DNA of 40,261 bases from Candidatus Binatia bacterium (GCA_022824205.1 JAJEAI010000108.1:1-40261); one strand, 5' to 3'; shown: positions 16,118-25,623, numbered from the stretch's first letter. Program-made: numbers and translations. Notes: generated by a model not told the origin, from the letters alone.

Positions 16118-16912
16118 ATGAACGTCCGACTGACCCTCGAATACGACGGCACGCGCTACCGGGGTTGGCAGCTCCAGCCCGAGGGGCCGACCATCCAGGG
16201 CGTGCTGGAGGAGGCGCTGGCGGTGCTCTTCAAGGAGCCCGTGCGCGTCCACGGCTCCGGGCGCACCGACGCCGGGGTGCATGCGCTGGGCCAGGTGGCG
16301 AACTTCTCCTGTCCCGACGACCGGGACCTGTGGCGTCTCCGGCGAAGCCTCGATGCCCTCACGCCGGACGACATCACGGTCAAGGCGGTGGAGGAAGTGG
16401 CGGCTTCGTTCGAAGCGCGCCGGGACGCGCGCCGGCGCGTCTACGAGTACCGCCTGTGGAACCACCCCTGGCGGTCGGTGTTCCACGACCGCTACGCGTG
16501 GCACGTTGCACGGCCGTTGGACGTGGGGGCCATGCGCGCGGCGCTTCCCGCGCTGGAAGGAGAGCATGATTTTTCGTCGTTCCGGGCCGCCGGTTGCGGC
16601 GCGGCCACGCCGGTGCGGCGCGTCTACCGCAACGTACTGTTCCAAAGGGAGGACCACTGGGTCTATCGCATCGAGGCCACGGGCTATCTGCGCCACATGG
16701 TGCGCAACATCGTGGGCACGCTCGTGCAGATAGCGTTGGGAGAGCGGGATGCCGGCGATCTTCCGGAGTTGATCGGGAGCCGCGACCGTACGCTGGCCGG
16801 CCCCACCGCCCCGGCGCGGGGCCTGTTCCTGACGGACGTGTACTACGACTACGATGAACACCGCGGGGCGCTTGCGCTGCCGCGCGGGTATGGTATAAGC
16901 AACCCCGATTAG
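16118..16912 (+). CDS. truA: tRNA pseudouridine(38-40) synthase
   Basis: TruA isomerises uridines 38-40 in the tRNA anticodon stem. From the ATG at 16118 the protein is 264 residues and begins with the usual MNVRLTLEYDGTRYRGWQ. The catalytic aspartate is Asp51 in GSGRTDAGVHALGQ. The C-terminal RNA-binding segments include ATGYLRHMVRNIVGTLVQI. In-frame ATGs at 16094 and 16106 would add residues encoded by the neighbouring repeat and are less likely. Readthrough from asd is interrupted by the hairpin repeat, so it may have its own promoter. Confidence 0.95.
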   Translation: MNVRLTLEYDGTRYRGWQLQPEGPTIQGVLEEALAVLFKEPVRVHGSGRTDAGVHALGQVANFSCPDDRDLWRLRRSLDALTPDDITVKAVEEVAASFEARRDARRRVYEYRLWNHPWRSVFHDRYAWHVARPLDVGAMRAALPALEGEHDFSSFRAAGCGAATPVRRVYRNVLFQREDHWVYRIEATGYLRHMVRNIVGTLVQIALGERDAGDLPELIGSRDRTLAGPTAPARGLFLTDVYYDYDEHRGALALPRGYGISNPD

Positions 16913-16943
16913 TCAACGGAATGTGGCCGAAAGGCCCCTCACG

Positions 16944-17034
16944 GGCTGGTGAAAAACTTAGGTTGGTACGGGTTGGCGCCCTTCGACTTCGCTACGCTCA
17001 GGGCGAACGGAGCCAACCATGTTTTTCAACAGCC
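16944..17034. repeat. Inverted-repeat element upstream of the TAXI receptor gene
   Basis: The outer arms GGCTGGTGAAAAACTTAGG and the complement of CCAACCATGTTTTTCAACAG match over about 20 of 23 positions. The inside contains the CCCTTCGACTTCGCTACGCT-type palindromic repeat commonly interspersed in bacterial genomes. It fills the gap between truA and the transporter gene. The distal GGAG of the transporter's ribosome-binding site lies outside it. Confidence 0.6.
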
Positions 17035-17062
17035 TGCCAACAGGAGATCAGGAGGTACGCAC

Positions 17063-18016
17063 GTGAAGGTACTCGCTATACTGTGGGCCGGCGCATTGCT
17101 TTTGGCCGGGGCAGCACCTGCCGCCGCGCAAAGCAAGCAGAACATCGCCTGGGGCGGCTCGAATCCGGGCGGTGTGATGTACTACATGGTCGGGGCCGCG
17201 GGCACCATCATCTCGGAAAAGCTGCCGCAATACAACATCACCCAGGTGACCACCGGCGGCTCCACCGAGAATGCCAAACGCATCATCAAGGGCGAACTCG
17301 ACATGGGCATCGTCTACGGCGCCCACGTCTTCATGTCGCAGAAGCCCGAAGGACCGTTCAAGAGCGGTGCCAAGGGAACGATGTTCCGAGGCATCGCCAA
17401 GGCATACAAGGGTCCCACCTATTTCGTCACTCTTCCCGGTTCGGGCATCGAGAAGGTCGCGGATTTGAAGGGCAAAAAGGTGGCACTCGGCCCGCCGGGC
17501 TCGGGCACGGTGTTCAACTGCTCGAACATCGCGAGGGCGACCGGCGTTCTCGGCAGCCTCAAGCCCAGCATGATGACGTTCGCGGACGCAGGTCGGGCGC
17601 TTGCCAATGGACAGATCGACGCGCTGTGCCAATCGTCGGCGCCCGCCGCGGCGGTCAAGGAACTGGCGGAGACCAAGGGAGCGGTGGTGCTGCCGTACAC
17701 GGCGTCGGAAATGAAGGCGATTACTTCCAAGTATCCCTTCTACGTTCCGTCCACCATGCCGGCCACCACCTACAAGGGCGTCCCCGCACTCGATCTTCCC
17801 TTTCTGACCGTTTATTGGGTGGCCCACGAGCGGGTCCCGGCGAAAGCCGTTGAGGACATATTGAACCTGGTCTATCAACCCGACATCCGAGAACGGCTGG
17901 CCGCCGGCCACAAGGCGTGGAAGCAGATGGAGCCCGACACCAAGAACTTCGAGGCCTTGGGCGTGCCCATGCACCCTGGGGCCATGGCCTACTACAAGTC
18001 CCAGGGACTTCAGTAA
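17063..18016 (+). CDS. TAXI family TRAP transporter solute-binding protein
   Basis: A periplasmic receptor that delivers a substrate (TAXI members are linked to glutamate, 2-oxoglutarate or other organic acids) to a TRAP permease. The GTG at 17063 is preceded by AGGAGG (17050-17055) and opens a clear signal peptide, ending near APAAAQ (residue 22). The mature part shows the family pattern: WGGSNPGGVMYYMVGAAGTI at the start, then TGGSTENAKRIIKGELDMGI and VADLKGKKVALGPPGSGT. It has 317 residues, the expected length. The permease gene follows 39 bases later. The substrate cannot be told from sequence. Confidence 0.9.
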   Translation: MKVLAILWAGALLLAGAAPAAAQSKQNIAWGGSNPGGVMYYMVGAAGTIISEKLPQYNITQVTTGGSTENAKRIIKGELDMGIVYGAHVFMSQKPEGPFKSGAKGTMFRGIAKAYKGPTYFVTLPGSGIEKVADLKGKKVALGPPGSGTVFNCSNIARATGVLGSLKPSMMTFADAGRALANGQIDALCQSSAPAAAVKELAETKGAVVLPYTASEMKAITSKYPFYVPSTMPATTYKGVPALDLPFLTVYWVAHERVPAKAVEDILNLVYQPDIRERLAAGHKAWKQMEPDTKNFEALGVPMHPGAMAYYKSQGLQ

Positions 18017-18055
18017 CAATAACATTCTGACCATCACGGCGGGCAGCCGCGTGGG

Positions 18056-20023
18056 ATGACCGCGGCTGCCCGTTCCTTCTTCATCGCAAGCCCGATCGGG
18101 CGCAGGAGAATAGACAGGGTGGCAGCCCGGGAATCTTGGTTTGCCCCGGTCCAGGGTGGGCACCGCACGGTTTCCGGGCCGTTCGCCATTGCCTACGAAT
18201 CGATCGCGGCCCTGTTTTCCCTCTGGTACCTGTATACGTCGGGGTTCGGCCTGGTTTCGACCGAGACCAACCGTGGGCTCTATCTTCTGTTCACGGCGGT
18301 GCTCGTGTTCATCCGTTTCCCGGCCCATGCGCGCGCGCCCGGGCACCGGCCCAGCGTCATCGATTGCGTCCTCGTCATCATGGCGGTGGCGTCCATCGGC
18401 TACTGGATGGACCAGTACGTGCCGTATGCGATGTTCCGCGTCAGCGACCCCAATCGGTGGGACTTCATCATGGGGATCGCCGCCATCGTCGTGGTGCTGG
18501 AGACCAGCCGGCGAGTGCTGGGACCGGCCATTCCAATCATCGCCCTGATCTTTCTTCTGCAACTCTACTACGGGCCCTACCTGCCCGGGAAACTCAGCCA
18601 TTCGGGACTGCCGGTGGATCGCATCGTCGAATTCACGTTCTCCACCCAGGAAGCCATGTTCGGGGTCGTCACGGCGACCTTCGCCACCTTCGTTTTTCCG
18701 TTCATGATCTTCGGCGCATTTTTGGAACGCAGCGGCGCCGGGACCTTCTTCATGGATCTGGCCACCGCGCTTACGGGCAAGTGGCGTGGCGGCCCCGCCA
18801 AGATCGCCACGGTCAGTTCGGCGTTGTTCGGCTCCATCTCGGGCTCATCGGTGGCCAACGTCGTGGCGTCCGGCGCGTTCACCATCCCGATGATGAAGAA
18901 AATCGGCTTCAAGCCCCACCACGCGGGGGCCATCGAGGCAATCGCATCCACCGGCGGTCAGATCATGCCGCCCATCATGGGCGCGGGCGTGTTCATTCTG
19001 GCGACCCTGACTCAGACCGGCTACCTCGACATCGCGGTCATGAACGTGATTCCGGCGGTCCTGTTCTTTTTCTTTGTCTTGTTGATGGTCGACCTGGAGG
19101 CGGTCCGTACGGGCATCAAGGGCATGCCGGCGGATGAGGTGCCGAGGGTGCGGGAGGTGCTGCGCCGGGGCTGGCATTTCTTCATTCCCCTGGCGGTGGT
19201 CGTAACGCTGCTGTTCAAGGGCTATTCCCCGGACCTGGGAGCATTCTGGGGCATTATCTCGGCCATGGCATTGTCGTGGCTGCGCAAGGATACGGCCATG
19301 AGGCCCCGCGATATCTTCCGGGGCATGGTCTCGGGCGCCCATTCCAACACGTCCGCGGGCGCCGCCATCGGCAGCTTGGGCGTGATTATCGGCGGCATCA
19401 TCCTGGCCGGTCTGGGGCTTAAGTTCTCCGCCGTCCTGGTGGAGTTCGCGGGTGGCAACCTTCTTCTGACGGTGGCCCTGGTCACGGTGATATCCGTAAT
19501 CATCGGCATGGGCAGCAGCACGACGGGTTCCTACATCATCCTTGCCGTGGTCGCGGCCCCGGCTCTGGTGCAACTCGGCGTGCCCGAGGTGCCGGCCCAC
19601 CTGGTCGTGTTCTACGCGGCGTGCCTGTCCAACATCACACCGCCGGTCTGCGTCTCTGCCTTCGCGGGTGCGGCCATCGCGGGCGCGGATCCGATGAAGA
19701 CCGGTTTCGCGGCCTTGAAGTTCGGCACCACCCTGGTGCTGATCCCTTTCAGTTTCGTCTATGTGCCGGAACTGCTGCTGCAAGGCACGGCGCTGGAAAT
19801 CGCCGCGGCCGCGGTCAGCTACCTGCTCGGCTACGCGGCGCTGGCCGTCGCCATTCAGGGCTCCGACTACTTCGCGGGAACCGTCCAACCGTGGCGCAAG
19901 ACGGTGTTCCTGGCCGCGGCAGTGTGTTTCCTTTTGCCGATGATCTGGTGGCTGAAGGCGGCGGGCGTGGCCCTGTTCGCCGCCGCGTGGGGCCTGCGGA
20001 CCTTGGCGCCTGGTCGGAGGTAA
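18056..20023 (+). CDS. TRAP transporter fused permease (4TM-12TM, TAXI type)
   Basis: An inner-membrane permease that combines the small (DctQ-like) and large (DctM-like) TRAP subunits, driven by an ion gradient. The 655-residue, highly hydrophobic protein has an N-terminal part of about 4-5 helices. A DctM domain follows, with repeated signatures such as SALFGSISGSSVANVVASGA, IEAIASTGGQIMPPIMGAG and GMGSSTTGSYIILAVVAAPA. Fused permeases of this kind normally partner a TAXI receptor, which is encoded directly upstream. The ATG at 18056 was used. Later starts before the first helix are possible. Confidence 0.92.
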   Translation: MTAAARSFFIASPIGRRRIDRVAARESWFAPVQGGHRTVSGPFAIAYESIAALFSLWYLYTSGFGLVSTETNRGLYLLFTAVLVFIRFPAHARAPGHRPSVIDCVLVIMAVASIGYWMDQYVPYAMFRVSDPNRWDFIMGIAAIVVVLETSRRVLGPAIPIIALIFLLQLYYGPYLPGKLSHSGLPVDRIVEFTFSTQEAMFGVVTATFATFVFPFMIFGAFLERSGAGTFFMDLATALTGKWRGGPAKIATVSSALFGSISGSSVANVVASGAFTIPMMKKIGFKPHHAGAIEAIASTGGQIMPPIMGAGVFILATLTQTGYLDIAVMNVIPAVLFFFFVLLMVDLEAVRTGIKGMPADEVPRVREVLRRGWHFFIPLAVVVTLLFKGYSPDLGAFWGIISAMALSWLRKDTAMRPRDIFRGMVSGAHSNTSAGAAIGSLGVIIGGIILAGLGLKFSAVLVEFAGGNLLLTVALVTVISVIIGMGSSTTGSYIILAVVAAPALVQLGVPEVPAHLVVFYAACLSNITPPVCVSAFAGAAIAGADPMKTGFAALKFGTTLVLIPFSFVYVPELLLQGTALEIAAAAVSYLLGYAALAVAIQGSDYFAGTVQPWRKTVFLAAAVCFLLPMIWWLKAAGVALFAAAWGLRTLAPGRR

Positions 20024-20103
20024 GGCAAGCAGCGCCCCGTGCGACCGGGTTTCTCCTCCCTCACCTCTCACTCTACGAAGCCCCGTGCGGTAAGGTCTTT
20101 CGC

Positions 20104-20132
20104 TTGAATTGGCACCGGCCGCTGGCTATAAA
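20104..20132 (+). promoter_or_regulatory. Sigma70-type promoter of leuCD
   Basis: TTGAAT (20104-20109), a 17-base spacer and TATAAA (20127-20132) lie 27 bases before the leuC ATG and just before its AAAGGAG ribosome-binding site. It lets leuCD be expressed separately from the transporter genes upstream. Confidence 0.6.
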
Positions 20133-20158
20133 TTCCCGCCAAAGGAGAACACGTATCC

Positions 20159-21556
20159 ATGTCCGAACGCACACTCTACGACAAGGTCTGGGACTCCCAC
20201 GCGGTAACCACGCTCCCCACCGGGCAGACTCAGCTCTTCATCGGTCTGCACCTGGTCCACGAGGTCACCACCCCGCAGGCTTTCGACATGCTGAGGGAGC
20301 GCGGCCTTCCCATCGCCTATCCCCAGCGCACCTTCTCCACCCTTGATCACGTGGTCCCCACGGACATGCGCGTGCGGCCCTTTCCGGACGAGCAGGCCGA
20401 GGCGATGACGGCCGCGCTGGAGAGGAACGTCCGGGAGTTCGGCATCGAGTTCTACGGCCTCGACAGCGACCGGCAGGGCATCGTCCACGTCATCGGGCCG
20501 CAGTTGGGCCTCACGCAGCCGGGGATGACGCTGGCGTGCGGCGACAGCCACACGAGCACCCACGGGGCCTTCGGCACCCTGGCCTTCGGCATCGGCACGA
20601 GCCAGGTGCGGGACGTGCTGGCGACTCAGACCCTGGCCATGGACCGGCTCAAGGTGCGGCGCATCAACGTCAACGGCAGGCTTCCCCTGGGGGTGCACGC
20701 CAAGGACGTGATCCTCACCATCATCCGGCAACTCGGGGTGGGGGGCGGGAAGGGCTACGCGTACGAGTACGGCGGCGACGTGCTCGACCGTATGAACATG
20801 GATGAGCGCATGACCGTGTGCAACATGAGCATCGAGGGCGGCGCGCTCGTGGGTTACGTCAATCCCGACCAGACCACCTACGATTATGTCCTGGGCCGGC
20901 CGTTCGCCCCCAAGGGCGAGGCCTTCGACCGCGCGGTGGCCTACTGGCGCTCCATGGCGTCGGACCCGGACGCGGGCTACGACGACGTCGTGGACATCGA
21001 CGGCTCGGCCATCGAGCCCACGGTCACCTGGGGCATCAACCCCGGCCAGGCCGTGGGCGTCCTGGAGAGCCTGCCGCGCCCCGAGGAGTTGACCGACCCC
21101 AAGAGCGTGGAGAAGGCCTACACGCACATGGGGTGGGAGCCGGGCGCGCCGATTCTCGGGACTCCCATCGACGTGGCGTTCATCGGTTCGTGCACCAACT
21201 CGCGGCTCTCGGACCTGGTCGCCGCGGCGCGGGTCGCCGAGGGACGGAAGGTGGCGGACGGGGTCAAGGCCCTGGTGGTGCCCGGCTCCGCCGACGTCAA
21301 GAAGCAGGCCGAGGCCGCGGGCCTGGACCGGGTCTTTACCGAAGCGGGCTTCCAGTGGCGCGAGGCCGGCTGCTCCATGTGCCTGGCCATGAACCCGGAC
21401 AAGCTCAACGGCCGGGAGGTGTGCGCCTCCTCGTCCAACCGCAACTTCATCGGCCGCCAGGGGAGCCCGGAAGGGCGCACCCTGCTGATGAGCCCCGCCA
21501 TGGTGGCCGCCGCCGCCCTGAACGGCAAGGTCGTGGACGTGCGCCAGTACAACTGA
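20159..21556 (+). CDS. leuC: 3-isopropylmalate dehydratase large subunit
   Basis: With LeuD it forms isopropylmalate isomerase, a [4Fe-4S] aconitase-family enzyme of leucine synthesis. The 465 residues begin [16 protein letters not shown], as in typical LeuC. The cluster cysteines are seen in [13 protein letters not shown] and in [33 protein letters not shown] is the substrate-side signature. The gene is followed by leuD after 19 bases. It is separated from leuA-leuB by the TRAP transporter and truA, so the leucine pathway genes are split in two blocks. Confidence 0.97.
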   Translation: MSERTLYDKVWDSHAVTTLPTGQTQLFIGLHLVHEVTTPQAFDMLRERGLPIAYPQRTFSTLDHVVPTDMRVRPFPDEQAEAMTAALERNVREFGIEFYGLDSDRQGIVHVIGPQLGLTQPGMTLACGDSHTSTHGAFGTLAFGIGTSQVRDVLATQTLAMDRLKVRRINVNGRLPLGVHAKDVILTIIRQLGVGGGKGYAYEYGGDVLDRMNMDERMTVCNMSIEGGALVGYVNPDQTTYDYVLGRPFAPKGEAFDRAVAYWRSMASDPDAGYDDVVDIDGSAIEPTVTWGINPGQAVGVLESLPRPEELTDPKSVEKAYTHMGWEPGAPILGTPIDVAFIGSCTNSRLSDLVAAARVAEGRKVADGVKALVVPGSADVKKQAEAAGLDRVFTEAGFQWREAGCSMCLAMNPDKLNGREVCASSSNRNFIGRQGSPEGRTLLMSPAMVAAAALNGKVVDVRQYN

Positions 21557-21575
21557 TCAACGGAACGAGGTCGTC

Positions 21576-22196
21576 ATGAACGAGATCAAGCAGGTAGGCG
21601 GCAGGGCCGTGGTGGTGCGGGGCCACGACATCGATACCGACCGCATCGTCCCGGCCCGCTACCTCAAGGAAATCACCTTCAACCGGATGGGCGAGTACCC
21701 GTTCTTCGATGAGCGCCGCGACGGCGACGGGAACCTCGTCGACCACCCGTTCAACGAGGAACGCTTCCAGGGCGCCGAGGTGCTGGTGGTGAACCGCAAC
21801 TTCGGCTGCGGGTCGTCGCGCGAGCACGCACCCCAGGCCCTGTACCGATGGGGCATCCGCGTCATCATCGGCGAGTCCTTCGGCCCCATCTTCGCCGGCA
21901 GCAGCGTGCTGCTGGGCATGCCCACGGTGATGGCTTCGTCCGAGGACGTCGGCCGGCTCATGGCGCTGGTGGAGAGCGACCCCACCGCGGAGCTCACGGT
22001 GGATCTCGAAGCCCGCAAGGTGCGCCTGCCCGACGGCGGCGACATCGACATCGACATCAGCGACGGCCACCGAAACGCCCTCACCACGGGGACGTGGGAC
22101 TCCACCGCGCTACTGCTGGACAACATGGACGAAGTGGCGCAGACCGCCGACAAGCTGCCCTACACCAGCGACTTCGAGGGGCCGGCGCCGCTGTAG
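21576..22196 (+). CDS. leuD: 3-isopropylmalate dehydratase small subunit
   Basis: The swivelling-domain subunit of isopropylmalate isomerase. The 206 residues contain the typical GHDIDTDRIVPARYLKEITF near the N-terminus, then NRNFGCGSSREHAPQAL, and IIGESFGPIFAGSSVLLGMP. It forms a two-gene operon with leuC. A 180-bp hairpin repeat begins 48 bases after its stop, the same placement as after asd. Confidence 0.96.
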   Translation: MNEIKQVGGRAVVVRGHDIDTDRIVPARYLKEITFNRMGEYPFFDERRDGDGNLVDHPFNEERFQGAEVLVVNRNFGCGSSREHAPQALYRWGIRVIIGESFGPIFAGSSVLLGMPTVMASSEDVGRLMALVESDPTAELTVDLEARKVRLPDGGDIDIDISDGHRNALTTGTWDSTALLLDNMDEVAQTADKLPYTSDFEGPAPL

Positions 22197-22243
22197 GCGC
22201 CGCCCCGCCGCCCCGCCATTCCCGCGGTCTTACTCTCCGTCAT

Positions 22244-22426
22244 TGATATGAAAATAAAAACTTGTCCAATGATTTCCGGTAGTTATGGAATCCCGCTACA
22301 CCCCAATGAGTCATTCCCGCGAAAGCGGGAATCCAGGCGGGGTGGGGCCGGGCAATGAGGTCGCCACACCCCCCACCCCTGGATTCCCGCTTTCGCGGGA
22401 ATGACGATTCCGGGGGTTGGCGCCCA
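22244..22426. repeat. Long hairpin repeat, copy B (after leuD)
   Basis: Second copy of the repeat at 15848-16030, in direct orientation. The shared order is TTGATATGAAAATAAAAACT, a conserved GATTTCCGGTAGTTATGGAA block, and then a 96-base hairpin (22310-22405) with arms GTCATTCCCGCGAAAGCGGG and its complement. Base changes in one arm are matched in the other (CGGAAG/CTTCCG in copy A, CGAAAG/CTTTCG in copy B), so pairing is preserved. It lies between the convergent leuD and LLM oxidoreductase genes and may act as a bidirectional terminator. Confidence 0.85.
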
Positions 22427-22475
22427 TTCCCCCGACACACGTACGCGGTGTCTGGCTAACCCTGCGCCTGCGGCA

Positions 22476-23384
22476 TCACCTCTCCACCTGCGGCATCACC
22501 TTCTCCACGAACGTGTCCAGTTGCGTGAGGTCGGGGAGGGCGAGGCCGATGATCAGGGTCTGCAGGCCGCCGGCGAAGATGCGGTTGATGCCGTCGGCGC
22601 AGGCGCCGGCGCTGCCCACCAGCATGTACTTCTCCACGTCCATCCGCACCTTGCCGTAGTAGCGGATGAGGTAGTTCTCGCACGCCTCCACGGCCTTGCT
22701 CTTGTCGTCATCGATGGCGATGAAGGTGAGCCCGGCCTTCTCGATGTCGTCCGGGTTCCGGCCGGCGGCGCGGGCGTGGCCGCTGATCTTCTCCCACACC
22801 GCGCCGAACTCGTGCACCGCGTTGCTGCCGCAGATGTAGCCGTCGGCATGCCGCCCCACGCGCTTCAGGACGGACTCGGCGCCGCCACCCATCCAGATGG
22901 GCGGATGCGGCGACTGCACGGTGTCGGGGCCGAAGCGCGTGCTGTGGAGGTCGAAGAAGCGGCCGTGATGCTCCACCTCTTCCTCGGTCCACAGGCGTTT
23001 CATGAGATCGAGGGACTCCTCCGCGCGGCTGCCGCGGTGCTCCCACGGCACCTCCACCGAGGTGAAGTCGTTCTCGCGGCTGCCGAAGCCGATGCCCAGG
23101 GTGACGCGGCCGTTGGACAGGAAGTCGAGGGTGGCCACGGTCTTGGCCAGGAGCGCCGGATGACGCAGCGCCGACAGCAGCACCGAGGTGCCCAGCCGGA
23201 CGCGCTCCGTGGCCCCCGCCACGGCCGCGAGCACGGTCAGGGCCTCCAGGTTGTCGTAGGCGATGCGGTCGATGGTCCAGAACGAGTGCAGCCCGCCCTC
23301 GTCGCACTTCCGCGCCATGGCGGTGACGAAGTTGGCGTCGATCTGCGGAGCCGGGTTGACGAAGCACATGCCGATGTTTCCCAT
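22476..23384 (-). CDS. LLM class flavin-dependent oxidoreductase
   Basis: A luciferase-like monooxygenase-fold enzyme, of the kind using FMN or coenzyme F420. The 302 residues show the TIM-barrel pattern: ATERVRLGTSVLLSALRHPA near 56-77, TLDFLSNGRVTLGIGFGSRE near 85-104, PPIWMGGGAESVLKRVGRHADGYI near 162-187, and a C-terminal GINRIFAGGLQTLIIGLA. The minus-strand ATG is preceded by GGAAAGGA. It is the only clear minus-strand gene in the window and is divergent from the TTT transporter. A 20-base tandem duplication spans its 3' end. Substrate and cofactor cannot be decided from sequence. Confidence 0.88.
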   Translation of the reverse strand: MGNIGMCFVNPAPQIDANFVTAMARKCDEGGLHSFWTIDRIAYDNLEALTVLAAVAGATERVRLGTSVLLSALRHPALLAKTVATLDFLSNGRVTLGIGFGSRENDFTSVEVPWEHRGSRAEESLDLMKRLWTEEEVEHHGRFFDLHSTRFGPDTVQSPHPPIWMGGGAESVLKRVGRHADGYICGSNAVHEFGAVWEKISGHARAAGRNPDDIEKAGLTFIAIDDDKSKAVEACENYLIRYYGKVRMDVEKYMLVGSAGACADGINRIFAGGLQTLIIGLALPDLTQLDTFVEKVMPQVER

Positions 23385-23501
23385 GGTGACGGTCCTTTCC
23401 GGGTGTTGTGTCGCGGATACGGGAGATTAGTCTGTTTCCCCCGATCCCGCAACGGGAGGGGCCGGGCACCCCGCCGTGAAACGACACCGGCCGCCACAGC
23501 C

Positions 23502-23530
23502 TTGACAGCCCTCCCGGACCTCGATATATC
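23502..23530 (+). promoter_or_regulatory. Sigma70-type promoter of the TTT transporter operon
   Basis: TTGACA (23502-23507), a 17-base spacer and TATATC (23525-23530) lie 34 bases before the tctA-like ATG and between two divergent genes. It is a near-consensus promoter. Confidence 0.7.
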
Positions 23531-23564
23531 CCTGTGGATTTCGTAGGGGTAGAAGGGAGTTCCT

Positions 23565-25097
23565 ATGTGGGAAGCGGCCACCGTGGCATTCGAGAACCTC
23601 CTGGTTCCGACCCGGCTGCTGTATCTGTTCATCGGGGTGTTCATGGGGCTCGCGCTGGGTGCGATACCCGGGCTCGGCGGGCTGGTGGGCCTTGCCATCC
23701 TGCTGCCGTTCACGTTCGACATGGACTCCTTCGAGGCGTTCGCCATCATGATCGGCCTGATCTCGGTGACGAGCACCTCGGACACCATCCCTTCGGTTCT
23801 CTTCGGCGTTCCCGGCACCTCGGCGTCCCAGGCCACCATCCTCGACGGCCATCCCATGGCCAAGAAGGGCGAAGCCGGGCGCGCCTTCGGCGGCGCCTAC
23901 ATGGCGTCGCTGATCGGCGGCGTCTTCGGCTCGCTGGTGCTGGCGCTGTCGATCCCGGTGCTGCGCCCCATCGTGCTCGCGTTCGGCTCCCCCGAATTCT
24001 TCATGCTGGGCTTCCTGGGCATCTCCATGGTGGCGGTGCTGAGCGGCAACGCGCCCGTGAAGGGGCTCATCGCCGGCGCCCTGGGCCTGTGCGTCGGCAT
24101 GGTGGGGATGGACCCGCAGACCGGCGTGCTCCGTTGGGTCTTCGGGCAGCTCTATCTCTGGGACGGCGTGCCGCTGGTGCCGGTGGCCCTGGGCATCTTC
24201 GCCATCCCCGAGATCGTCGACCTCACCATACGGGGGACACGCATCGCGGACGTGCCCAAGGAGCGGCTCGTCGGGGTGCTCTCGGGGATCCGCGACACGT
24301 TCCGCAACTGGTTCCTGGTCGTGCGCTGCGGCGTCGTGGGAGTGTTCGTCGGCGCCATTCCGGGACTGGGCGCGTCGGTGGTGGACTGGTTCGCCTACGG
24401 CCACGCCATCCAGACGGAGAAGGGCGCCAACGAGACCTTCGGCACCGGCGACGTGCGCGGCGTGCTGGCGCCGGAGGCCGCCAACAACGCCAAGGAGGGC
24501 GGGGCGCTGATCCCCACCATCGCCTTCGGCGTGCCCGGCAGCGCCTCCATGGCGCTGCTGCTCGGCGCCATGACCATCCAGGGACTGACCCCCGGCTCCG
24601 CCATGCTCACCAAGGACCTGGCGGTCACCTACACGATGATCTGGAGCCTGGCCGTCGCCAACATCTTCGGCACGGTCCTGTGCATGCTGTTGACCAACAC
24701 CCTGGCGAAGATCGCCATGGTGCGGATCAACCTGCTGACCCCGCTGGTGGTGGTGATCGTCTTCCTGGCGTCGTTCCAGGCCACCCGGCACTACGGCGAT
24801 CTGTGGTCGCTGCTGTTCTTCTCGCTGCTGGGCTGGCTCATGAAGCGGTTCGGCTGGCCGCGGCCGCCGCTGATCCTGGGGCTTGTCCTGAGCGGCATCA
24901 TCGAGAACTACCTCTTCATCTCCGTCAGCCGCTACGGCGCCGCGTGGATGGCTCGCCCCATCGTGATGATCGTGGCGGTGCTCATCGTCGTCAGCCTGTA
25001 TTACGGCGTGCGCAACGCGCGCAAGCAACGCGAGTTGCAGCAGGAGCGGGACGCGCAGGTGGAGCACGAGGGAAGCGGGGATACCGATGAAGCTTAG
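23565..25097 (+). CDS. Tripartite tricarboxylate transporter permease, TctA family
   Basis: The large, about 12-helix inner-membrane subunit of a TTT secondary transporter for carboxylic acids. The 510 residues are highly hydrophobic and contain the TctA signatures GLALGAIPGLGGLVGLAILL (residues 26-45), VTSTSDTIPSVLFGVPGTSA near 76, and the repeated half VGAIPGLGASVVDWFAYGHA with GVPGSASMALLLGAMTIQGL. GAAGGGAG lies before the ATG. The TctB gene overlaps its end by 11 bases. The cargo is probably defined by the binding proteins downstream and is unknown. Confidence 0.93.
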   Translation: MWEAATVAFENLLVPTRLLYLFIGVFMGLALGAIPGLGGLVGLAILLPFTFDMDSFEAFAIMIGLISVTSTSDTIPSVLFGVPGTSASQATILDGHPMAKKGEAGRAFGGAYMASLIGGVFGSLVLALSIPVLRPIVLAFGSPEFFMLGFLGISMVAVLSGNAPVKGLIAGALGLCVGMVGMDPQTGVLRWVFGQLYLWDGVPLVPVALGIFAIPEIVDLTIRGTRIADVPKERLVGVLSGIRDTFRNWFLVVRCGVVGVFVGAIPGLGASVVDWFAYGHAIQTEKGANETFGTGDVRGVLAPEAANNAKEGGALIPTIAFGVPGSASMALLLGAMTIQGLTPGSAMLTKDLAVTYTMIWSLAVANIFGTVLCMLLTNTLAKIAMVRINLLTPLVVVIVFLASFQATRHYGDLWSLLFFSLLGWLMKRFGWPRPPLILGLVLSGIIENYLFISVSRYGAAWMARPIVMIVAVLIVVSLYYGVRNARKQRELQQERDAQVEHEGSGDTDEA

Positions 25098-25623
25098 AGC
25101 CAACCCGGGCGCGCTGTTCACCGTCTTCATCCTCATCCTGATGATCGGTTTGGTGATGACCGCCAAGCAGTGGCAGTTCCAGGCGCGGCTGTTCCCCTGG
25201 AGCATCGGCATCCCCACCATGCTGCTGTGCTTCCTGCAGCTTGGCATGGACCTCTTCCGCAACAGGAACGAGGACGAGGACCTGGCCGGAGTGATGGACC
25301 TGCCGGTGGACCGCAGCGTTCCGGTGAGGGTGGTGATCCAGCGCGCCGTCAACATCTTCTCGTGGATATTCGGTCTCTACGCGTCCATCTGGATCATCGG
25401 TTTCATCCTCAGCGTGCCGCTCTTCCTGCTCCTCTACCTGCGCATTCAGGCGGGCGAGTCCTGGAAGGTGGCCGTCACCTACATGGTGGTGATGATGGTG
25501 TTCATGGTCGGAGTGTTCGAGATGGTGCTGCACATCCCCTGGCCGCCGGGCTTGATTAATGGCCCTCAGGCGTTCATTCTAGGCTTGGTGGAACAGCACC
25601 TGTCGAGCTTGGTGCCCATCTGA
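25087..25623 (+). CDS. TTT transporter small permease, TctB family
   Basis: The small four-helix subunit of the TTT transporter. The 178 residues have hydrophobic segments near 11-25, 35-50, 90-125 and 133-155. The start (PGALFTVFILILMIGLVMTA, then WQFQARLFPW) fits TctB proteins, which are poorly conserved. It overlaps tctA by 11 bases, so translation is coupled. The order TctA-TctB-binding proteins is complete here, although interrupted by one small gene. Confidence 0.87.
   Translation: MKLRANPGALFTVFILILMIGLVMTAKQWQFQARLFPWSIGIPTMLLCFLQLGMDLFRNRNEDEDLAGVMDLPVDRSVPVRVVIQRAVNIFSWIFGLYASIWIIGFILSVPLFLLLYLRIQAGESWKVAVTYMVVMMVFMVGVFEMVLHIPWPPGLINGPQAFILGLVEQHLSSLVPI

Noticed and set aside
16871..16903. 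TTGCGC..TATAAG at the end of truA as promoter of the TAXI gene
   Set aside because: Weak -35 and 16-base spacing; too little support to annotate.
20110..20128. TGGCACC sequence before leuC as a second sigma54 promoter
   Set aside because: No GC dinucleotide at the required ten-base distance; the overlapping TTGAAT/TATAAA fits a sigma70 promoter better.
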